From Roseateles toxinivorans (GTDB lineage: Bacteria; Pseudomonadota; Gammaproteobacteria; Burkholderiales; Burkholderiaceae_C): a stretch of 64,000 bases of DNA. Positions within the stretch are counted from its first letter, which is position 1. Each line of letters opens with the position of its first letter. The stretch spans positions 1 to 64,000 of the forward strand of contig NZ_SNXS01000012.1 in the NCBI RefSeq assembly GCF_004362525.1, in the 5' to 3' direction. The translations under genes were made by a program, and so were the position numbers. The notes under the pieces were generated by a model. That model had not been told where the DNA came from. It ran no database searches and worked only from the letters and a program-made list of their open reading frames with translations. Shown one piece after another: positions 24,793 to 33,687 of the stretch.

Positions 24793-25734
24793 TCAGTCCG
24801 GCGACGAGCCCGCCGAGGCGGCGTCGTGCAGAACGATGCGGTTGCGGCCGCTGCGCTTGGCCTGGTAGAGCGCCCGGTCAGCGCGGGCCATCACGTCATC
24901 GATGCCCGCATCACCGGCCAGCAGCTCGCTGAGGCCGGCGCTGACGGTGCCGGCCTCCAGCCCGCGCGTCAGCACCTTCAACAGCTCGGTGATCATCATC
25001 CTGAGCCGCTCGGCGAACGGCGCCGCCTGGGCCTGCGTCGTCTCCGGCATCAGTATCACGAACTCGTCCCCACCCAGACGGGCGGCCACATCGGTCACAC
25101 GCAACTCGGCCCGGCACACATGGGCAACGGCCGTGAGAACACGATCACCGGCCTGATGACCATGTTCATCATTGATGCGCTTGAAGTGGTCGATGTCAAA
25201 GATCAGCACGGCCGTGGGCGTGGCATAGCGGGCGCAGATCTGGAACTGTGCCTCCAGTGTCGCCATCAGCTTGCGGCGGTTGTACAGCCCGGTAAGGGGA
25301 TCCGTCTCGCTGAGCAGGCGCAACTTGTCTTCGAGCTCCTTGCGTGCGGTGATATTGCTCGACACCCACAAGACGGCGTCTTCGCCATCCACCTGGAAGG
25401 GCAGCGCCTGAACCCGCCCCTCGAACCAGATCGGCTGGCTGGGGCCGTCGGTTGTCAGGCCCTTGACGTCGCTGCCCGCCAGGCTGTACTCGACGATCTG
25501 CAGATTCTTCTGCTGCAACGTGGCTTCGATCTGAGTCAGAAACCACTGCGCCTTCTCCGCCACCACCATATCGGCGATGCGCATGCCAATCAGCGAACTG
25601 CCGTCGTGGTAGTAGCGAGCATCGGTGCCGCCATACACGGCGCTGTAGCGCCCGGAGCGGGTCAGAATGAAAACCAGATCAGGCATCGCGCTCAGCACGG
25701 CGTGCATCTGATCCATCGGCATGATTGGCTGCAT
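24793..25734 (-). CDS. PAS-GGDEF diguanylate cyclase
   Basis: 313 residues. Residues about 8-135 are a PAS domain (VLSAMPDLVFILTRSGRYSA through ITARKELEDKLRLLSETDPL); from about 142 a GGDEF domain starts with DPLTGLYNRRKLMATLEAQF and has an intact active site, RLGGDEFVIL. The inhibitory I-site RVTD lies five residues before GGDEF, so product feedback is expected. Makes cyclic di-GMP from two GTP in the cytosol; the PAS domain probably senses a signal. No transmembrane segment. Two nearby downstream ATGs (MPMDQ, MDQMH) are alternative starts. Confidence 0.93.
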   Translation of the reverse strand: MQPIMPMDQMHAVLSAMPDLVFILTRSGRYSAVYGGTDARYYHDGSSLIGMRIADMVVAEKAQWFLTQIEATLQQKNLQIVEYSLAGSDVKGLTTDGPSQPIWFEGRVQALPFQVDGEDAVLWVSSNITARKELEDKLRLLSETDPLTGLYNRRKLMATLEAQFQICARYATPTAVLIFDIDHFKRINDEHGHQAGDRVLTAVAHVCRAELRVTDVAARLGGDEFVILMPETTQAQAAPFAERLRMMITELLKVLTRGLEAGTVSAGLSELLAGDAGIDDVMARADRALYQAKRSGRNRIVLHDAASAGSSPD

Positions 25735-25803
25735 ATGACTCGAAGGCGTCGGATTCTGGAAAGGGCAGGGATACCAGGACTCTGCGCCCTATCGTAGCCT
25801 GAG

Positions 25804-26580
25804 TCAGCGGCGCAGCAGCCCATCGGCCAGCCATCGACCCAGCAGCGCGGCCACCGCCCGAGCGGCGTGCCCCTCGTCACCCAGCTGTTCGGCAAGGCTC
25901 GCGCCCAGCGTGGCGAAGTCCTGCCCCTCGGCCAGCGCCTGCAGCAGCTGCGCCTCGATCGGGTCGAGCGAGCGCCAGCGCGTCTCCAGGCCCTGGCGCC
26001 AGACCAGCATCGTGTGGTCCGAGGCGTCAGGCTCCGGCATCTCGGGCGCGTCCTCCCCGGTCTCGGGTTCGAAGTCGCGCAGCACATGCCAGGCGGGTGC
26101 TATGGCCCAGGTCAGGCCAATGCGCTGCACGCTGGGATGCAGCTTGAAGCGCAGGGTCGGCCATTCGTCCGGGGCCAGCACGGTCAGGTCCTGCAAGCCG
26201 AGAACCGCAGCATCGGCCGCGTCGAAGGCGCCGCGCAGGGCCCAGTCCATGCGGGCGAAGTCCACCAGGGCCGGGTGCGGCACCAGGTCTTCATGCTCGG
26301 CCATGAAGCCGGCCAGGCCATCGCCGAACCAGCGTATCGAGGCCTGCCTCGATGGGTGGGCGGCGATATAGGCCAGGGCCAGGGTCTCGAAGCCCTCATC
26401 GCCCATGGCCCGCTGCAGCACCGTGTAGTTGTCGCCCAGCGCGGCGATCAGCCGGGCCCGGTAGGCGTTCTGGTAGATCTCGGGCCGGCCCTTGGGTTTG
26501 AGCAGGGCCGGGGCGGCCGAGCCGGGCTCGCGCACCCAAAGGCTCAAGGCGTGCTGCTGTTGAAGCAGGTCCGGGTTCAT
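25804..26580 (-). CDS. DUF2063 / HvfC-BufC-like bufferin maturation partner
   Basis: 258 residues with the N-terminal HvfC/BufC signature ([20 protein letters not shown], then [20 protein letters not shown], a conserved putative DNA-binding-like helical domain) and a C-terminal winged-helix-like part with [20 protein letters not shown]. Family knowledge: BufC proteins work with DUF692 MNIO enzymes, acting as the precursor-recognition (RRE-like) partner in maturation of the copper-binding peptides called bufferins. Overlaps the DUF692 gene by four bases. No precursor gene is adjacent; a precursor-like gene exists at 57681-57941. Confidence 0.88.
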   Translation of the reverse strand: MNPDLLQQQHALSLWVREPGSAAPALLKPKGRPEIYQNAYRARLIAALGDNYTVLQRAMGDEGFETLALAYIAAHPSRQASIRWFGDGLAGFMAEHEDLVPHPALVDFARMDWALRGAFDAADAAVLGLQDLTVLAPDEWPTLRFKLHPSVQRIGLTWAIAPAWHVLRDFEPETGEDAPEMPEPDASDHTMLVWRQGLETRWRSLDPIEAQLLQALAEGQDFATLGASLAEQLGDEGHAARAVAALLGRWLADGLLRR

Positions 26581-27407
26581 ATCGTCACCGCCACTGCCAG
26601 GTCTTGCCGGCGCCGCGCCTCGGCCAGTTCGGCCAGCAACTCGGGCAGCGGCGGGATATGGTCGTCGCGCTCGATCATGGTCGGCTTCGGTCCCATCCGC
26701 GCCACCGTGTAGTCGTAAAGCCGCCAGACCGCCTCGCAGACCGGATGGTCGTGGGTGTCGATCAGATACTCGCCATGGTCCTCATGGCCGGCCAGATGGA
26801 TCTGCACCACCCGCTCGGGCGGCATGGCGTCGACATAGGCGAGGGCGTCGAAGCGATGGTTGACGCTGCTGACGTACACATTGTTGACGTCCAGCAGCAG
26901 CTGGCAGTCGGCGCGCCGCAGCAGCTCGGCAATGAACTGCCACTCGCTCATCTCGTCCGCGGCAAAGCTCACATAGCTGGAGACGTTCTCCAGCACCAGG
27001 CGCCGGCCCAGAAAGTCCTGCACGCGCTGCACCCGGTCGACCAGATGGCGCAGCGCCGCCTCGGTGCAGGGCATGGGCAGCAGGTCATGCAGATTGTGGT
27101 GATCGACACCGGTCCAGCAGAGGTGGTCGGAAACCCAGGCCGGCTGCACACGGGAGATCAGGCCCTTCAGCTCACGCAGATAGCCCATGTCCAACGCGTC
27201 GCCGCTGCCGATCGACAGCGACACGCCGTGCATGACCATCGGGTAGTCGGCGCGGATGCGATCGAGGAAGTGCAAGGGCTTGCCGCCGGGCACCAGATAG
27301 TTCTCGGAGATGATTTCCAGCCAGTCCACCGGCTGCGGCGCGGCCACGAAGTCGGCGTAGTGCTCGGTGCGCAGGCCCAGGCCGAAGCCGCTGATCGGAT
27401 TGCTCAT
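26577..27407 (-). CDS. DUF692 multinuclear iron (MNIO) enzyme, BufB/HvfB-like
   Basis: 276 residues from the ATG at 27407, giving [20 protein letters not shown], the standard start of the DUF692 family. [55 protein letters not shown] and [10 protein letters not shown] hold the His, Asp, Glu and Asn ligands of the two or three iron ions in the TIM-barrel active site. MNIO enzymes modify cysteines of peptide precursors (for example to oxazolone-thioamide or thiooxazole forms). In-frame sequence runs further upstream (to 27563) but is not family-like. Partner of the BufC-like gene. Confidence 0.9.
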   Translation of the reverse strand: MSNPISGFGLGLRTEHYADFVAAPQPVDWLEIISENYLVPGGKPLHFLDRIRADYPMVMHGVSLSIGSGDALDMGYLRELKGLISRVQPAWVSDHLCWTGVDHHNLHDLLPMPCTEAALRHLVDRVQRVQDFLGRRLVLENVSSYVSFAADEMSEWQFIAELLRRADCQLLLDVNNVYVSSVNHRFDALAYVDAMPPERVVQIHLAGHEDHGEYLIDTHDHPVCEAVWRLYDYTVARMGPKPTMIERDDHIPPLPELLAELAEARRRQDLAVAVTI

Positions 27408-27460
27408 GGTGCTGGTACGTGACGGGTAGTGTGCTGGATGCCAGTCGCGCCGGACGCGGC

Positions 27461-27490
27461 TTTCCTTACAGTGCGCCGGATCACCTGGAG
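27461..27490 (-). promoter_or_regulatory. Candidate ECF-type promoter upstream of bufBC
   Basis: Reading the minus strand: AACTCC, a 16-base spacer AGGTGATCCGGCGCAC, then TGTAAGGAAAGC. The spacing and the TCC / GTAAGGA parts match the site upstream of the DUF4331 gene (19265-19294). It lies about 55 bases before the DUF692 start codon. No sigma factor gene is nearby. Supported only by the resemblance between the two sites. Confidence 0.3.
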
Positions 27491-27590
27491 TTATGCCCCC
27501 AAAGCCGGCATTCATTGGCAAGACCCGGTGCCTGGCCCTAGAGTGCAGGCATTCCGGCCCCACCCCGACCGTTCTTCAGCCAAGGACTCC

Positions 27591-28487
27591 ATGCTCAAGA
27601 CCGAGACTCCCAGCAGCCAGCATCCGGACCTGGACCTCTATCCGGTGGCCGACCTGGTCAGCGCCCTGGTGGACGATCAGCTCGAAGCGGTGAGCGCCGT
27701 GCGCGCCGCTGCTCCTGACCTGGCACGGGCGGTCGAGGCGGCACTGCCGCGCATGCTGGACGGCGGCCGGCTGATCTATGCCGGTGCCGGCACCTCCGGT
27801 CGCCTGGGTGTGCTGGACAGCGTCGAGCTCTACCCGACCTTCTCCTGGCCGCATGAGCGCGCCGTGGGCCTCATTGCCGGCGGTGCGGGGGCGATGTTCG
27901 TGGCCGTCGAGGGCGCCGAGGACGATGCCGCGCAGGGTGGGCGTGACCTGCTGACCGTCAAGGTCGGCCCGCGGGACGTGGTGCTGCTGCTGGCCGCCTC
28001 GGGCGCCACCCCCTATGTGCTGGGCGCGCTGCAGGCTGCGCGCGAGGCCGGCGCACTGACCCTGGGCTTCGCCAACAACACCGGCGCTCCGGTGGCCCGG
28101 CAGGCCCATATCGGCATCACCCTGGACACCGGCAGCGAAGTCATTTCGGGCAGCACGCGGCTGAAGGCCGGCACGGCGCAGAAGATCGCACTGAACACCT
28201 TCTCCAGCGCGCTGATGGTCAGGCTGAACAAGGTCTATGGCAATCTGATGGTGGACCTGAAGGCCAGCAACGCCAAGCTGCTGCAGCGCGCCGTGGCCCT
28301 GACAATGCGCGCCGCCGGTTGCGATGAGGCCGTCGCGATGGCGACACTGCAGGGCTGCGACTTCCACGTCAAGGTGGCCATCGTGGCGATCCGTCTGGGC
28401 ATCGGCGTGGATACCGCCCGCGAGCGCCTGGACGCCGTCTCGGGCAGCGTGCGGCAGGCGCTAACATCTGGAGACCCATCCCCCTGA
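27591..28487 (+). CDS. murQ: N-acetylmuramic acid 6-phosphate etherase
   Basis: 298 residues from the ATG at 27591 (AAGGA upstream). A SIS domain with LIYAGAGTSGRLGVLDSVEL is the MurQ signature, followed by GLIAGGAGAMFVAVEGAEDD and LLLAASGATPYVLGAL. The C-terminal EVISGSTRLKAGTAQKIALN is diagnostic for MurQ etherases. The enzyme removes lactate from MurNAc-6-phosphate to give GlcNAc-6-phosphate during muropeptide recycling. Slightly shorter than E. coli MurQ at the N-terminus. First of a run of cell-wall recycling genes (AmpG-like permease, GHL10 hydrolase, BadF-type kinase, amidases). Confidence 0.93.
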   Translation: MLKTETPSSQHPDLDLYPVADLVSALVDDQLEAVSAVRAAAPDLARAVEAALPRMLDGGRLIYAGAGTSGRLGVLDSVELYPTFSWPHERAVGLIAGGAGAMFVAVEGAEDDAAQGGRDLLTVKVGPRDVVLLLAASGATPYVLGALQAAREAGALTLGFANNTGAPVARQAHIGITLDTGSEVISGSTRLKAGTAQKIALNTFSSALMVRLNKVYGNLMVDLKASNAKLLQRAVALTMRAAGCDEAVAMATLQGCDFHVKVAIVAIRLGIGVDTARERLDAVSGSVRQALTSGDPSP

Positions 28488-28522
28488 GGCAAGCCCCGGC
28501 CCTTGCCCGACCGACACCGTAC

Positions 28523-29797
28523 ATGAACACCCCCAATCCCTGGCGCTGGATCCCGACGCTGTACTTCGGCCAGGGCATTCCGTATGTGGTGGTGATGACC
28601 CTGTCGGTGATCCTGTACAAGAACCTGGGCGTGTCCAACACCGACATCGCGCTGTACACCAGCTGGCTCTATCTGCCCTGGGTGATCAAGCCGCTGTGGT
28701 CGCCGCTGATCGAGCTGTTCGGCACCAAGCGGGCCTGGATCGCGGCGCTGCAGTTCGCGGTCGGCGCCTCGCTGGCCTGCGTGGCGCTGACGATTCCCGG
28801 CCCGGCCTATTTCCAGATGAGCCTGGCGGTTTTCTGGTTGATGGCCTTCGCCTCGGCCTCGCACGACATTGCCGCCGACGGCTTCTACATGCTGGCCCTG
28901 CCTCAGCACAGCCAGGCGGCCTTCGTCGGCGTGCGCTCCACCTTCTACCGCCTGGCCAATATCGGCGGCCAGGGCGGCCTGGTCTATCTGGCCGGCATGT
29001 TGCAGGAGCGCACGGGCAGCATGCAGCTGGCCTGGAGCATCGTGTTCTGGGTGCTGGCCGGCATGTTCGCGCTGATGGCCCTGTACCACCACTTCCTGCT
29101 GCCCCGGCCGGCGGCCGACACGCGCGGCCTGGGCGCCGGTGAGGCGCGCGGCCTGGTGCGGGAGTTCTTCCGCGTCTTTGCGGCCTTCTTCCGCAAGCCG
29201 GGCATCGTGGTGGTCTTGGGCTTTCTGCTGCTCTACCGCTTCCCCGAGGCGCAGCTACTGAAGCTGGCCACGCCCTTTCTGCTCGACCCGGTCGAGCAGG
29301 GCGGCCTGGGCCTGTCCACCGCCGATGTGGGCATTGCCTATGGCACGGTGGGCCTGACCGCCCTGACCCTGGGCGGCCTGCTGGGCGGCTGGGTGATCTC
29401 GCGCGTGGGGCTGAAACGCGCGCTGTGGCCGTTGATACTGGTCATGCATGTGCCCAATGCGGTGTTCGTGCTGCTGGCCGCCACCCACCCGACCAGCCTG
29501 GCCCTGATCAGCCTCGCACTGGCCGTCGAGCAGTTCGGCTACGGCCTGGGCTTCACCGCCTATCTGATGTACATGATTCTGGTCGCCGATGGCCCCCACA
29601 AGACGGCGCATTACGCGATCTGTACCGGCTTCATGGCCCTGGGCATGATGCTGCCCGGCATGTGGAGCGGCTGGCTGCAGCAGCAGCTGGGCTATCTGGC
29701 CTTCTTCGTCTGGGTGCTGGTCGCCACCCTGCCCTCGTTCGCGATGGCGGCATTGATACGCATCCCGGAAGGCTTCGGCAAGAAGGTGCCCGAATGA
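28523..29797 (+). CDS. AmpG-like muropeptide permease (MFS)
   Basis: 424 residues with about 12 hydrophobic helices. The opening WRWIPTLYFGQGIPYVVVMT and LGVSNTDIALYTSWLYLPWV matches the PAT/AmpG family. AmpG imports GlcNAc-anhydroMurNAc peptides into the cytosol. The call of AmpG-like is supported by context: it is 35 bases after murQ and overlaps by four bases a glycosidase gene. A related sugar-transporter role cannot be excluded because AmpG-like MFS proteins vary. Confidence 0.8.
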   Translation: MNTPNPWRWIPTLYFGQGIPYVVVMTLSVILYKNLGVSNTDIALYTSWLYLPWVIKPLWSPLIELFGTKRAWIAALQFAVGASLACVALTIPGPAYFQMSLAVFWLMAFASASHDIAADGFYMLALPQHSQAAFVGVRSTFYRLANIGGQGGLVYLAGMLQERTGSMQLAWSIVFWVLAGMFALMALYHHFLLPRPAADTRGLGAGEARGLVREFFRVFAAFFRKPGIVVVLGFLLLYRFPEAQLLKLATPFLLDPVEQGGLGLSTADVGIAYGTVGLTALTLGGLLGGWVISRVGLKRALWPLILVMHVPNAVFVLLAATHPTSLALISLALAVEQFGYGLGFTAYLMYMILVADGPHKTAHYAICTGFMALGMMLPGMWSGWLQQQLGYLAFFVWVLVATLPSFAMAALIRIPEGFGKKVPE

Positions 29798-31317
29798 GCG
29801 CCATGTCACGTCGTGCGCTGCTGGCCGGCGCAGCATCGGCCGGCCTCGTTGCCTGCACCACGGGGCCGGGTCTTGCCGGCTCGCGCTGGGTGGCAGCGCC
29901 CGAGCTGGCCAACCTGCCCCCGCCCGCGCCGCGCGAGTTCCGCGCCGCCTGGGTGGCCACGGTGGCCAATATCGACTGGCCCAGCCGCAAGGGCCTGAGT
30001 GCCGCGGAGCAGCAGGCCGAAGTGCTTGCCCTGCTGGACCAGGCGGCCGCGCTGAAGCTCAACGCCATCATCCTGCAGATACGCACCAGCGCCGACGCAC
30101 TGTACGAGTCCGCCCTCGAGCCCTGGAGCGAGTACCTGACCGGCACGCAAGGGCAGTCGCCCGGCTACGATCCGCTGGCGCTGTGGATAGCCGAGGCGCA
30201 CCGGCGCGGCATCGAGCTGCATGCCTGGTTCAACCCCTTCCGTGCGCGGCAGAGCAGCGCCACCTCGGCGCTGGCCGGCACGCACCTGAGCCAGACGCAG
30301 CCGGACTGGGTCAAGCGCTACGGCGACCAGCTCTGGATAGACCCCGGCGAGCCCGGCGCCGCCGACCACACGCTGGCCGTGTTCATGGACGTGCTGCAGC
30401 GCTACGACGTGGACGGCATCCACATAGACGACTACTTCTATCCCTACCCGATCAACGATTCCAGCCCCAGCAAGGCGGAGATCGACTTCCCCGACCAACC
30501 CTCCTGGCAGCGCTATCTGGACGGCGGAGGCATGCTCACCCGCGCCGACTGGCGGCGCAGGAATGTCGATGACCTGATCGAACGGCTGTACAACGGCATC
30601 CGCCAGACCAAGCCCTGGGTGCGCTTCGGCATCAGCCCCTTCGGCCTGCCGAGGCCCGATCTGCGCCCGCCGGGCATCACCGGCTTCAGCCAATACCACA
30701 AGCTCTATGCCGATGTGGAGCGCTGGCTGGCCGAGGGCTGGCTGGACTATCTGGTGCCCCAGCTCTACTGGCCGATCGCGCAGAGGCCCCAAGCCTTCGC
30801 GCCGCTGCTGGAGGCCTGGCACGGCCTGAATCCCAAGGGCCGGCATGTCTGGCCGGGCCTTTTCACCAGCCGCATCACCGACAAGGCCGACAGCTGGCAG
30901 CCCGATGAAGTGCTGAGCCAGATCGCCCTGGTGCGCGAGCAACGGCCCGGCACCGGCCACGCCCACTTCAGCATGGTGGCGCTGAGCCAGAACCGCAAGG
31001 GCCTGGCCGACGCGCTGAAGGCCGGGCCCTATGCCGAACCGGCCCTGGTGCCGGCCACGCCGTGGCTGACGGACCGGCTACCCGATGCCACGGTGCTGAC
31101 GGTGAGCGCGGCCGCCGATGGCCAGTGGCGGCTCAGGCTGCGGCCCGCGGCACGGCGCCATGCGGCCTGGCTGCATCAGGACGGACGCTGGAGCTTCCGG
31201 CTGCTGACCCAGGCCGAGACCCTGCTGCCGGCGGCCGGGCTCGATGCCATCGTCGTGTCGGCGATCAATCGGATCGGCCAGGAAGGGCTGCGCGCCGGCT
31301 ATGCGCTGCAGCCTTGA
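29794..31317 (+). CDS. GHL10 / DUF187 family glycoside hydrolase, exported lipoprotein
   Basis: 507 residues. An N-terminal twin-arginine-like region and lipobox, MSRRALLAGAASAGLVACTT, indicate export and lipid attachment. The catalytic TIM barrel is of the YngK/GHL10 type: REFRAAWVATVANIDWPSRK, LKLNAIILQIRTSADALYES, GIELHAWFNPFRA and YDVDGIHIDDYFYPYP, where DGIHIDDY carries a likely catalytic acid. Family members include enzymes acting on peptidoglycan glycan lacking peptides (after amidase action). Starts on the ATGA overlap with the permease, and with MurQ and a sugar kinase nearby supports a cell-wall substrate. Confidence 0.88.
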   Translation: MSAMSRRALLAGAASAGLVACTTGPGLAGSRWVAAPELANLPPPAPREFRAAWVATVANIDWPSRKGLSAAEQQAEVLALLDQAAALKLNAIILQIRTSADALYESALEPWSEYLTGTQGQSPGYDPLALWIAEAHRRGIELHAWFNPFRARQSSATSALAGTHLSQTQPDWVKRYGDQLWIDPGEPGAADHTLAVFMDVLQRYDVDGIHIDDYFYPYPINDSSPSKAEIDFPDQPSWQRYLDGGGMLTRADWRRRNVDDLIERLYNGIRQTKPWVRFGISPFGLPRPDLRPPGITGFSQYHKLYADVERWLAEGWLDYLVPQLYWPIAQRPQAFAPLLEAWHGLNPKGRHVWPGLFTSRITDKADSWQPDEVLSQIALVREQRPGTGHAHFSMVALSQNRKGLADALKAGPYAEPALVPATPWLTDRLPDATVLTVSAAADGQWRLRLRPAARRHAAWLHQDGRWSFRLLTQAETLLPAAGLDAIVVSAINRIGQEGLRAGYALQP

Positions 31318-31674
31318 TCAGGCGAACGTATCGACGAAGTGCCCCAGGCTGTCCCCACGGCTGATCTGGTTCCACATCATCGGCCCCAGCTCGACGCGGA
31401 TACGCAGGCCGGGCTCATCGACGATCTGCACCTGGTTGCGCGAGTAGGCGGGGGTCAGCATCAGCTTGACCGACGCGGCCGACGCGCCGGCCGGCTTGAC
31501 GCCATTCAGCAGGTCCTGCGCGGCCGCGGCATTGCGCTCGCGTATCGGCGAGCTGGCCAGGGCGGTGGTGTCCAGTTGGACTGGGGGCGGGCTGCCCTGC
31601 ACAAAGCGTTGTTGCACCTCCTGCCGGTACAGCTGCAGTGGCGCGGGCAAGGACCTGACATCGGCGACGCGCAC
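31318..31674 (-). CDS. Hypothetical protein
   Basis: 118 residues when started at the GTG at 31674, which has GAGG nine bases upstream; an in-frame ATG at 31728 would add a leader coded by a strong hairpin and is less likely. Codon use is strongly GC3-biased, as in true genes here. The sequence (VRVADVRSLPAPLQLYRQEV, later LMLTPAYSRNQVQIVDEPGL, and an end in GHFVDTFA) has no recognised domain, signal peptide or membrane helix. It is convergent with, and two bases from, the GHL10 gene. No function proposed. Confidence 0.5.
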   Translation of the reverse strand: MRVADVRSLPAPLQLYRQEVQQRFVQGSPPPVQLDTTALASSPIRERNAAAAQDLLNGVKPAGASAASVKLMLTPAYSRNQVQIVDEPGLRIRVELGPMMWNQISRGDSLGHFVDTFA

Positions 31675-31696
31675 GTGGGACCATCCTCGGGCAGAG

Positions 31697-31724
31697 CCCG
31701 GGCTCGCGTGCGCTGCGAGCCGGG
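31697..31724. terminator. Strong hairpin between the PEP-CTERM gene and the hypothetical gene
   Basis: CCCGGGCTCGC (31697-31707) and GCGAGCCGGG (31715-31724) pair with one bulged G and a 7-base loop. It lies 47 bases after the PEP-CTERM stop codon on the minus strand and just upstream of the small hypothetical gene. There is no T-run, so it may be a weak terminator, or may control the next gene. Confidence 0.35.
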
Positions 31725-31770
31725 CCATTGTTTCACCGGGGACGGTTGTGCCCCCGAATAACCCTCGATT

Positions 31771-32535
31771 TTAGCATTTACGGACGCCTACCGAGGTCCG
31801 GCGACGAGCCCAGCCCAGCAAACCCGCGAGACCGGCCAGCAGCAAGACTGAGGCCTGTGACTCCGGCACCGGGCTGATGCTCACATTGTCGATGGCGAGC
31901 ATGCTGCTGGCCAGGGTGTCGCCCACGTCGGCCACGCCAAAGGCCACGCCGATCTCGCCGCTGCGCTGAAACCGATACTCGAACTGGCGGATGCCCGTGT
32001 CACGCTGGAAGGGCGGCACATCATTGCCCCCCGCCTGGCTGGCGCGCGCCAGGCCGATCAACTGGCCGTCCACCACGACAAAGGCAAGGTCCAGGCCGAA
32101 GTCGGGGCCCTGGTCATTGGTGGCCAGCAGCCAGTCGAAGCTCAGCGTCTGTCCGGCCTGAACCTGGAAGCTGCGCTTCAGCACCGAACCTTCAGTGGCC
32201 AGGCGGGTGGCATCAAGGTTGAGCGCGCCGAAGGCCAGGCCTGCCGCGGCTTCCAGACCGCCGTCCAGATTGGCCGCCGCCAGGGGCTTGCCGCTGAAGT
32301 TAAGCGCGCCGGCCGGATAGGGCGCATCGTCGGCCCCGTCCAACGAGGCCGTGCCCAGCGCCGCGAACCGGTAGCCCGACAGCTCCATCACGCTGACATC
32401 GCCGGCGCTGCTCCAGCCATCGAGTCCGCTGTCGAAATCCTCGGCAAAGCCGCCGGCCTGGGCCAGCGACATGCCCAGCACAAGCGCGGCGGTCAGGGCC
32501 AGCCGGGAAGTGGATCGAACGGACGACGAGGTCAT
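31771..32535 (-). CDS. PEP-CTERM domain exported protein
   Basis: 254 residues from the ATG at 32535, with GGAGCTGCC upstream. Signal peptide about 1-27 (ending AQA), a lectin-like beta-sandwich body (FAEDFDSGLDGWSSAGDVSV ... LSFDWLLATNDQGPDFGLDL), and a C-terminal sorting tail: SPVPESQASVLLLAGLAGLL followed by GWARRR, that is, a PEP-like motif (VPES), a hydrophobic helix and basic residues. Such proteins are processed by exosortase and occur in EPS-forming bacteria. No exosortase gene is in the window. Divergent from the BadF-type kinase gene. Confidence 0.85.
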   Translation of the reverse strand: MTSSSVRSTSRLALTAALVLGMSLAQAGGFAEDFDSGLDGWSSAGDVSVMELSGYRFAALGTASLDGADDAPYPAGALNFSGKPLAAANLDGGLEAAAGLAFGALNLDATRLATEGSVLKRSFQVQAGQTLSFDWLLATNDQGPDFGLDLAFVVVDGQLIGLARASQAGGNDVPPFQRDTGIRQFEYRFQRSGEIGVAFGVADVGDTLASSMLAIDNVSISPVPESQASVLLLAGLAGLLGWARRRTSVGVRKC

Positions 32536-32727
32536 GGCAGCTCCAGTACGCAGGGGTTGGATCGGAGTCCGCATTCTTCTGGCTGTGTATGACAGCAGCG
32601 GGTCCGCGCGATGGGCCGGTCGGCTCATGAACGACCACGACGCCGAGTCGCCGGCCGCATGCGCCGAGGTTATGCCCGACCCGCGCATTGCTATGGGCCG
32701 CACGGGCCGGCTGACCATAATCCGGGC

Positions 32728-33687
32728 ATGAGCCTTGGCACCGAGCCCACCCCCTCGCCGAGCGTTGCCGCGCTGGGCCTGGGCCTGGACGCCGGCGGCA
32801 CACAGACCCGTTGGGCGCTGGCCGAGGCCGGCAGCGGATGCGTGGTGGCCGAGGGCCATGTGGCCGGCCTCAGCGGCATGCAGCTGGCCAGCGGTGCCGG
32901 GCTGGAACAGCTGCGGCTGACGCTGGATCAGCTGGCCGCCCAGGTGCTGCAGCAGGGCGCTCCGATCCGCGCCTATGCCGGCTTCACCGGCCTGCCCGAC
33001 ACCGATGCGGCCGCACTTGGCCAGATGCGGGCCCTGCTGGCGCAGGCGCTGACGCTGCCGCCCCGGGCCGTCACCTGCCGCAGCGATATGGACATCGCCT
33101 GCCGCGCCGCATATGCGCCTGGCCAGGGCTATCTGGTCTATGCCGGCACCGGCGCCATTGCCGCCTTCATCGACGCGCAGGGCCTGCTGCACCGCGCCGG
33201 CGGCCGCGGCGCGGCCCTTGGCGACGAGGGCGGCGGCTACTGGATCGCCTGCCAGGCGCTGGCACAGATCTGGCGCGCCGAGGACAGCCAGCCGGGTGCC
33301 TGGCGCGCATCAGCCATGGCGCGGCGCATCTTCGAACAGCTGGGCGGCAGCGACTGGGCCCTGTCGCGCCGCTTCATCTACGGCAGCGAGCGCGGTGCCA
33401 TCGGCCAGCTGGCCTTGCAGGTGGCGGCCTCGGCCGAGGACGATCCCGCCGCCGCCGCGCTGCTGTTGCGTGCCGGGGCAGAGCTGGGCCGGCTGGCCGA
33501 CTGCCTGCTGCAGCGCTTCGGCCCGCGGCCGGTGCTGCTGGCCGGGCGTGTGCAGCAGCTGCACCCCCTGGTGGCCCAGGGTATGCGCCAGGCCCTTCCC
33601 GACGAGATTGGCCTCACCCTGCAAGCCGATCTGGCGCCCCAACGCGCCGCCGCGCGGCTCGCGCTCACCCTGGAACCCACCACATGA
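32728..33687 (+). CDS. BadF/BadG/BcrA-type sugar kinase (N-acetylglucosamine/muramic acid kinase-like)
   Basis: 319 residues from the ATG at 32728. The ATPase fold is shown by GLGLDAGGTQTRWALAEA (phosphate-1 motif DAGGTQT), YAGTGAIAAF and AALGDEGGGYWIACQAL. Related enzymes phosphorylate GlcNAc, glucosamine or MurNAc; in a cluster with murQ and with two amidases, a MurNAc or GlcNAc kinase role (MurK-like) is the best inference. Overlaps the first amidase gene by four bases. There is no close upstream promoter sequence that can be named in the 192-base divergent gap. Confidence 0.8.
   Translation: MSLGTEPTPSPSVAALGLGLDAGGTQTRWALAEAGSGCVVAEGHVAGLSGMQLASGAGLEQLRLTLDQLAAQVLQQGAPIRAYAGFTGLPDTDAAALGQMRALLAQALTLPPRAVTCRSDMDIACRAAYAPGQGYLVYAGTGAIAAFIDAQGLLHRAGGRGAALGDEGGGYWIACQALAQIWRAEDSQPGAWRASAMARRIFEQLGGSDWALSRRFIYGSERGAIGQLALQVAASAEDDPAAAALLLRAGAELGRLADCLLQRFGPRPVLLAGRVQQLHPLVAQGMRQALPDEIGLTLQADLAPQRAAARLALTLEPTT

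Noticed and set aside
27408-27590. A hidden bufA-like peptide upstream of bufBC
   Set aside because: All frames were read; no short Cys-rich peptide with a signal sequence is present.
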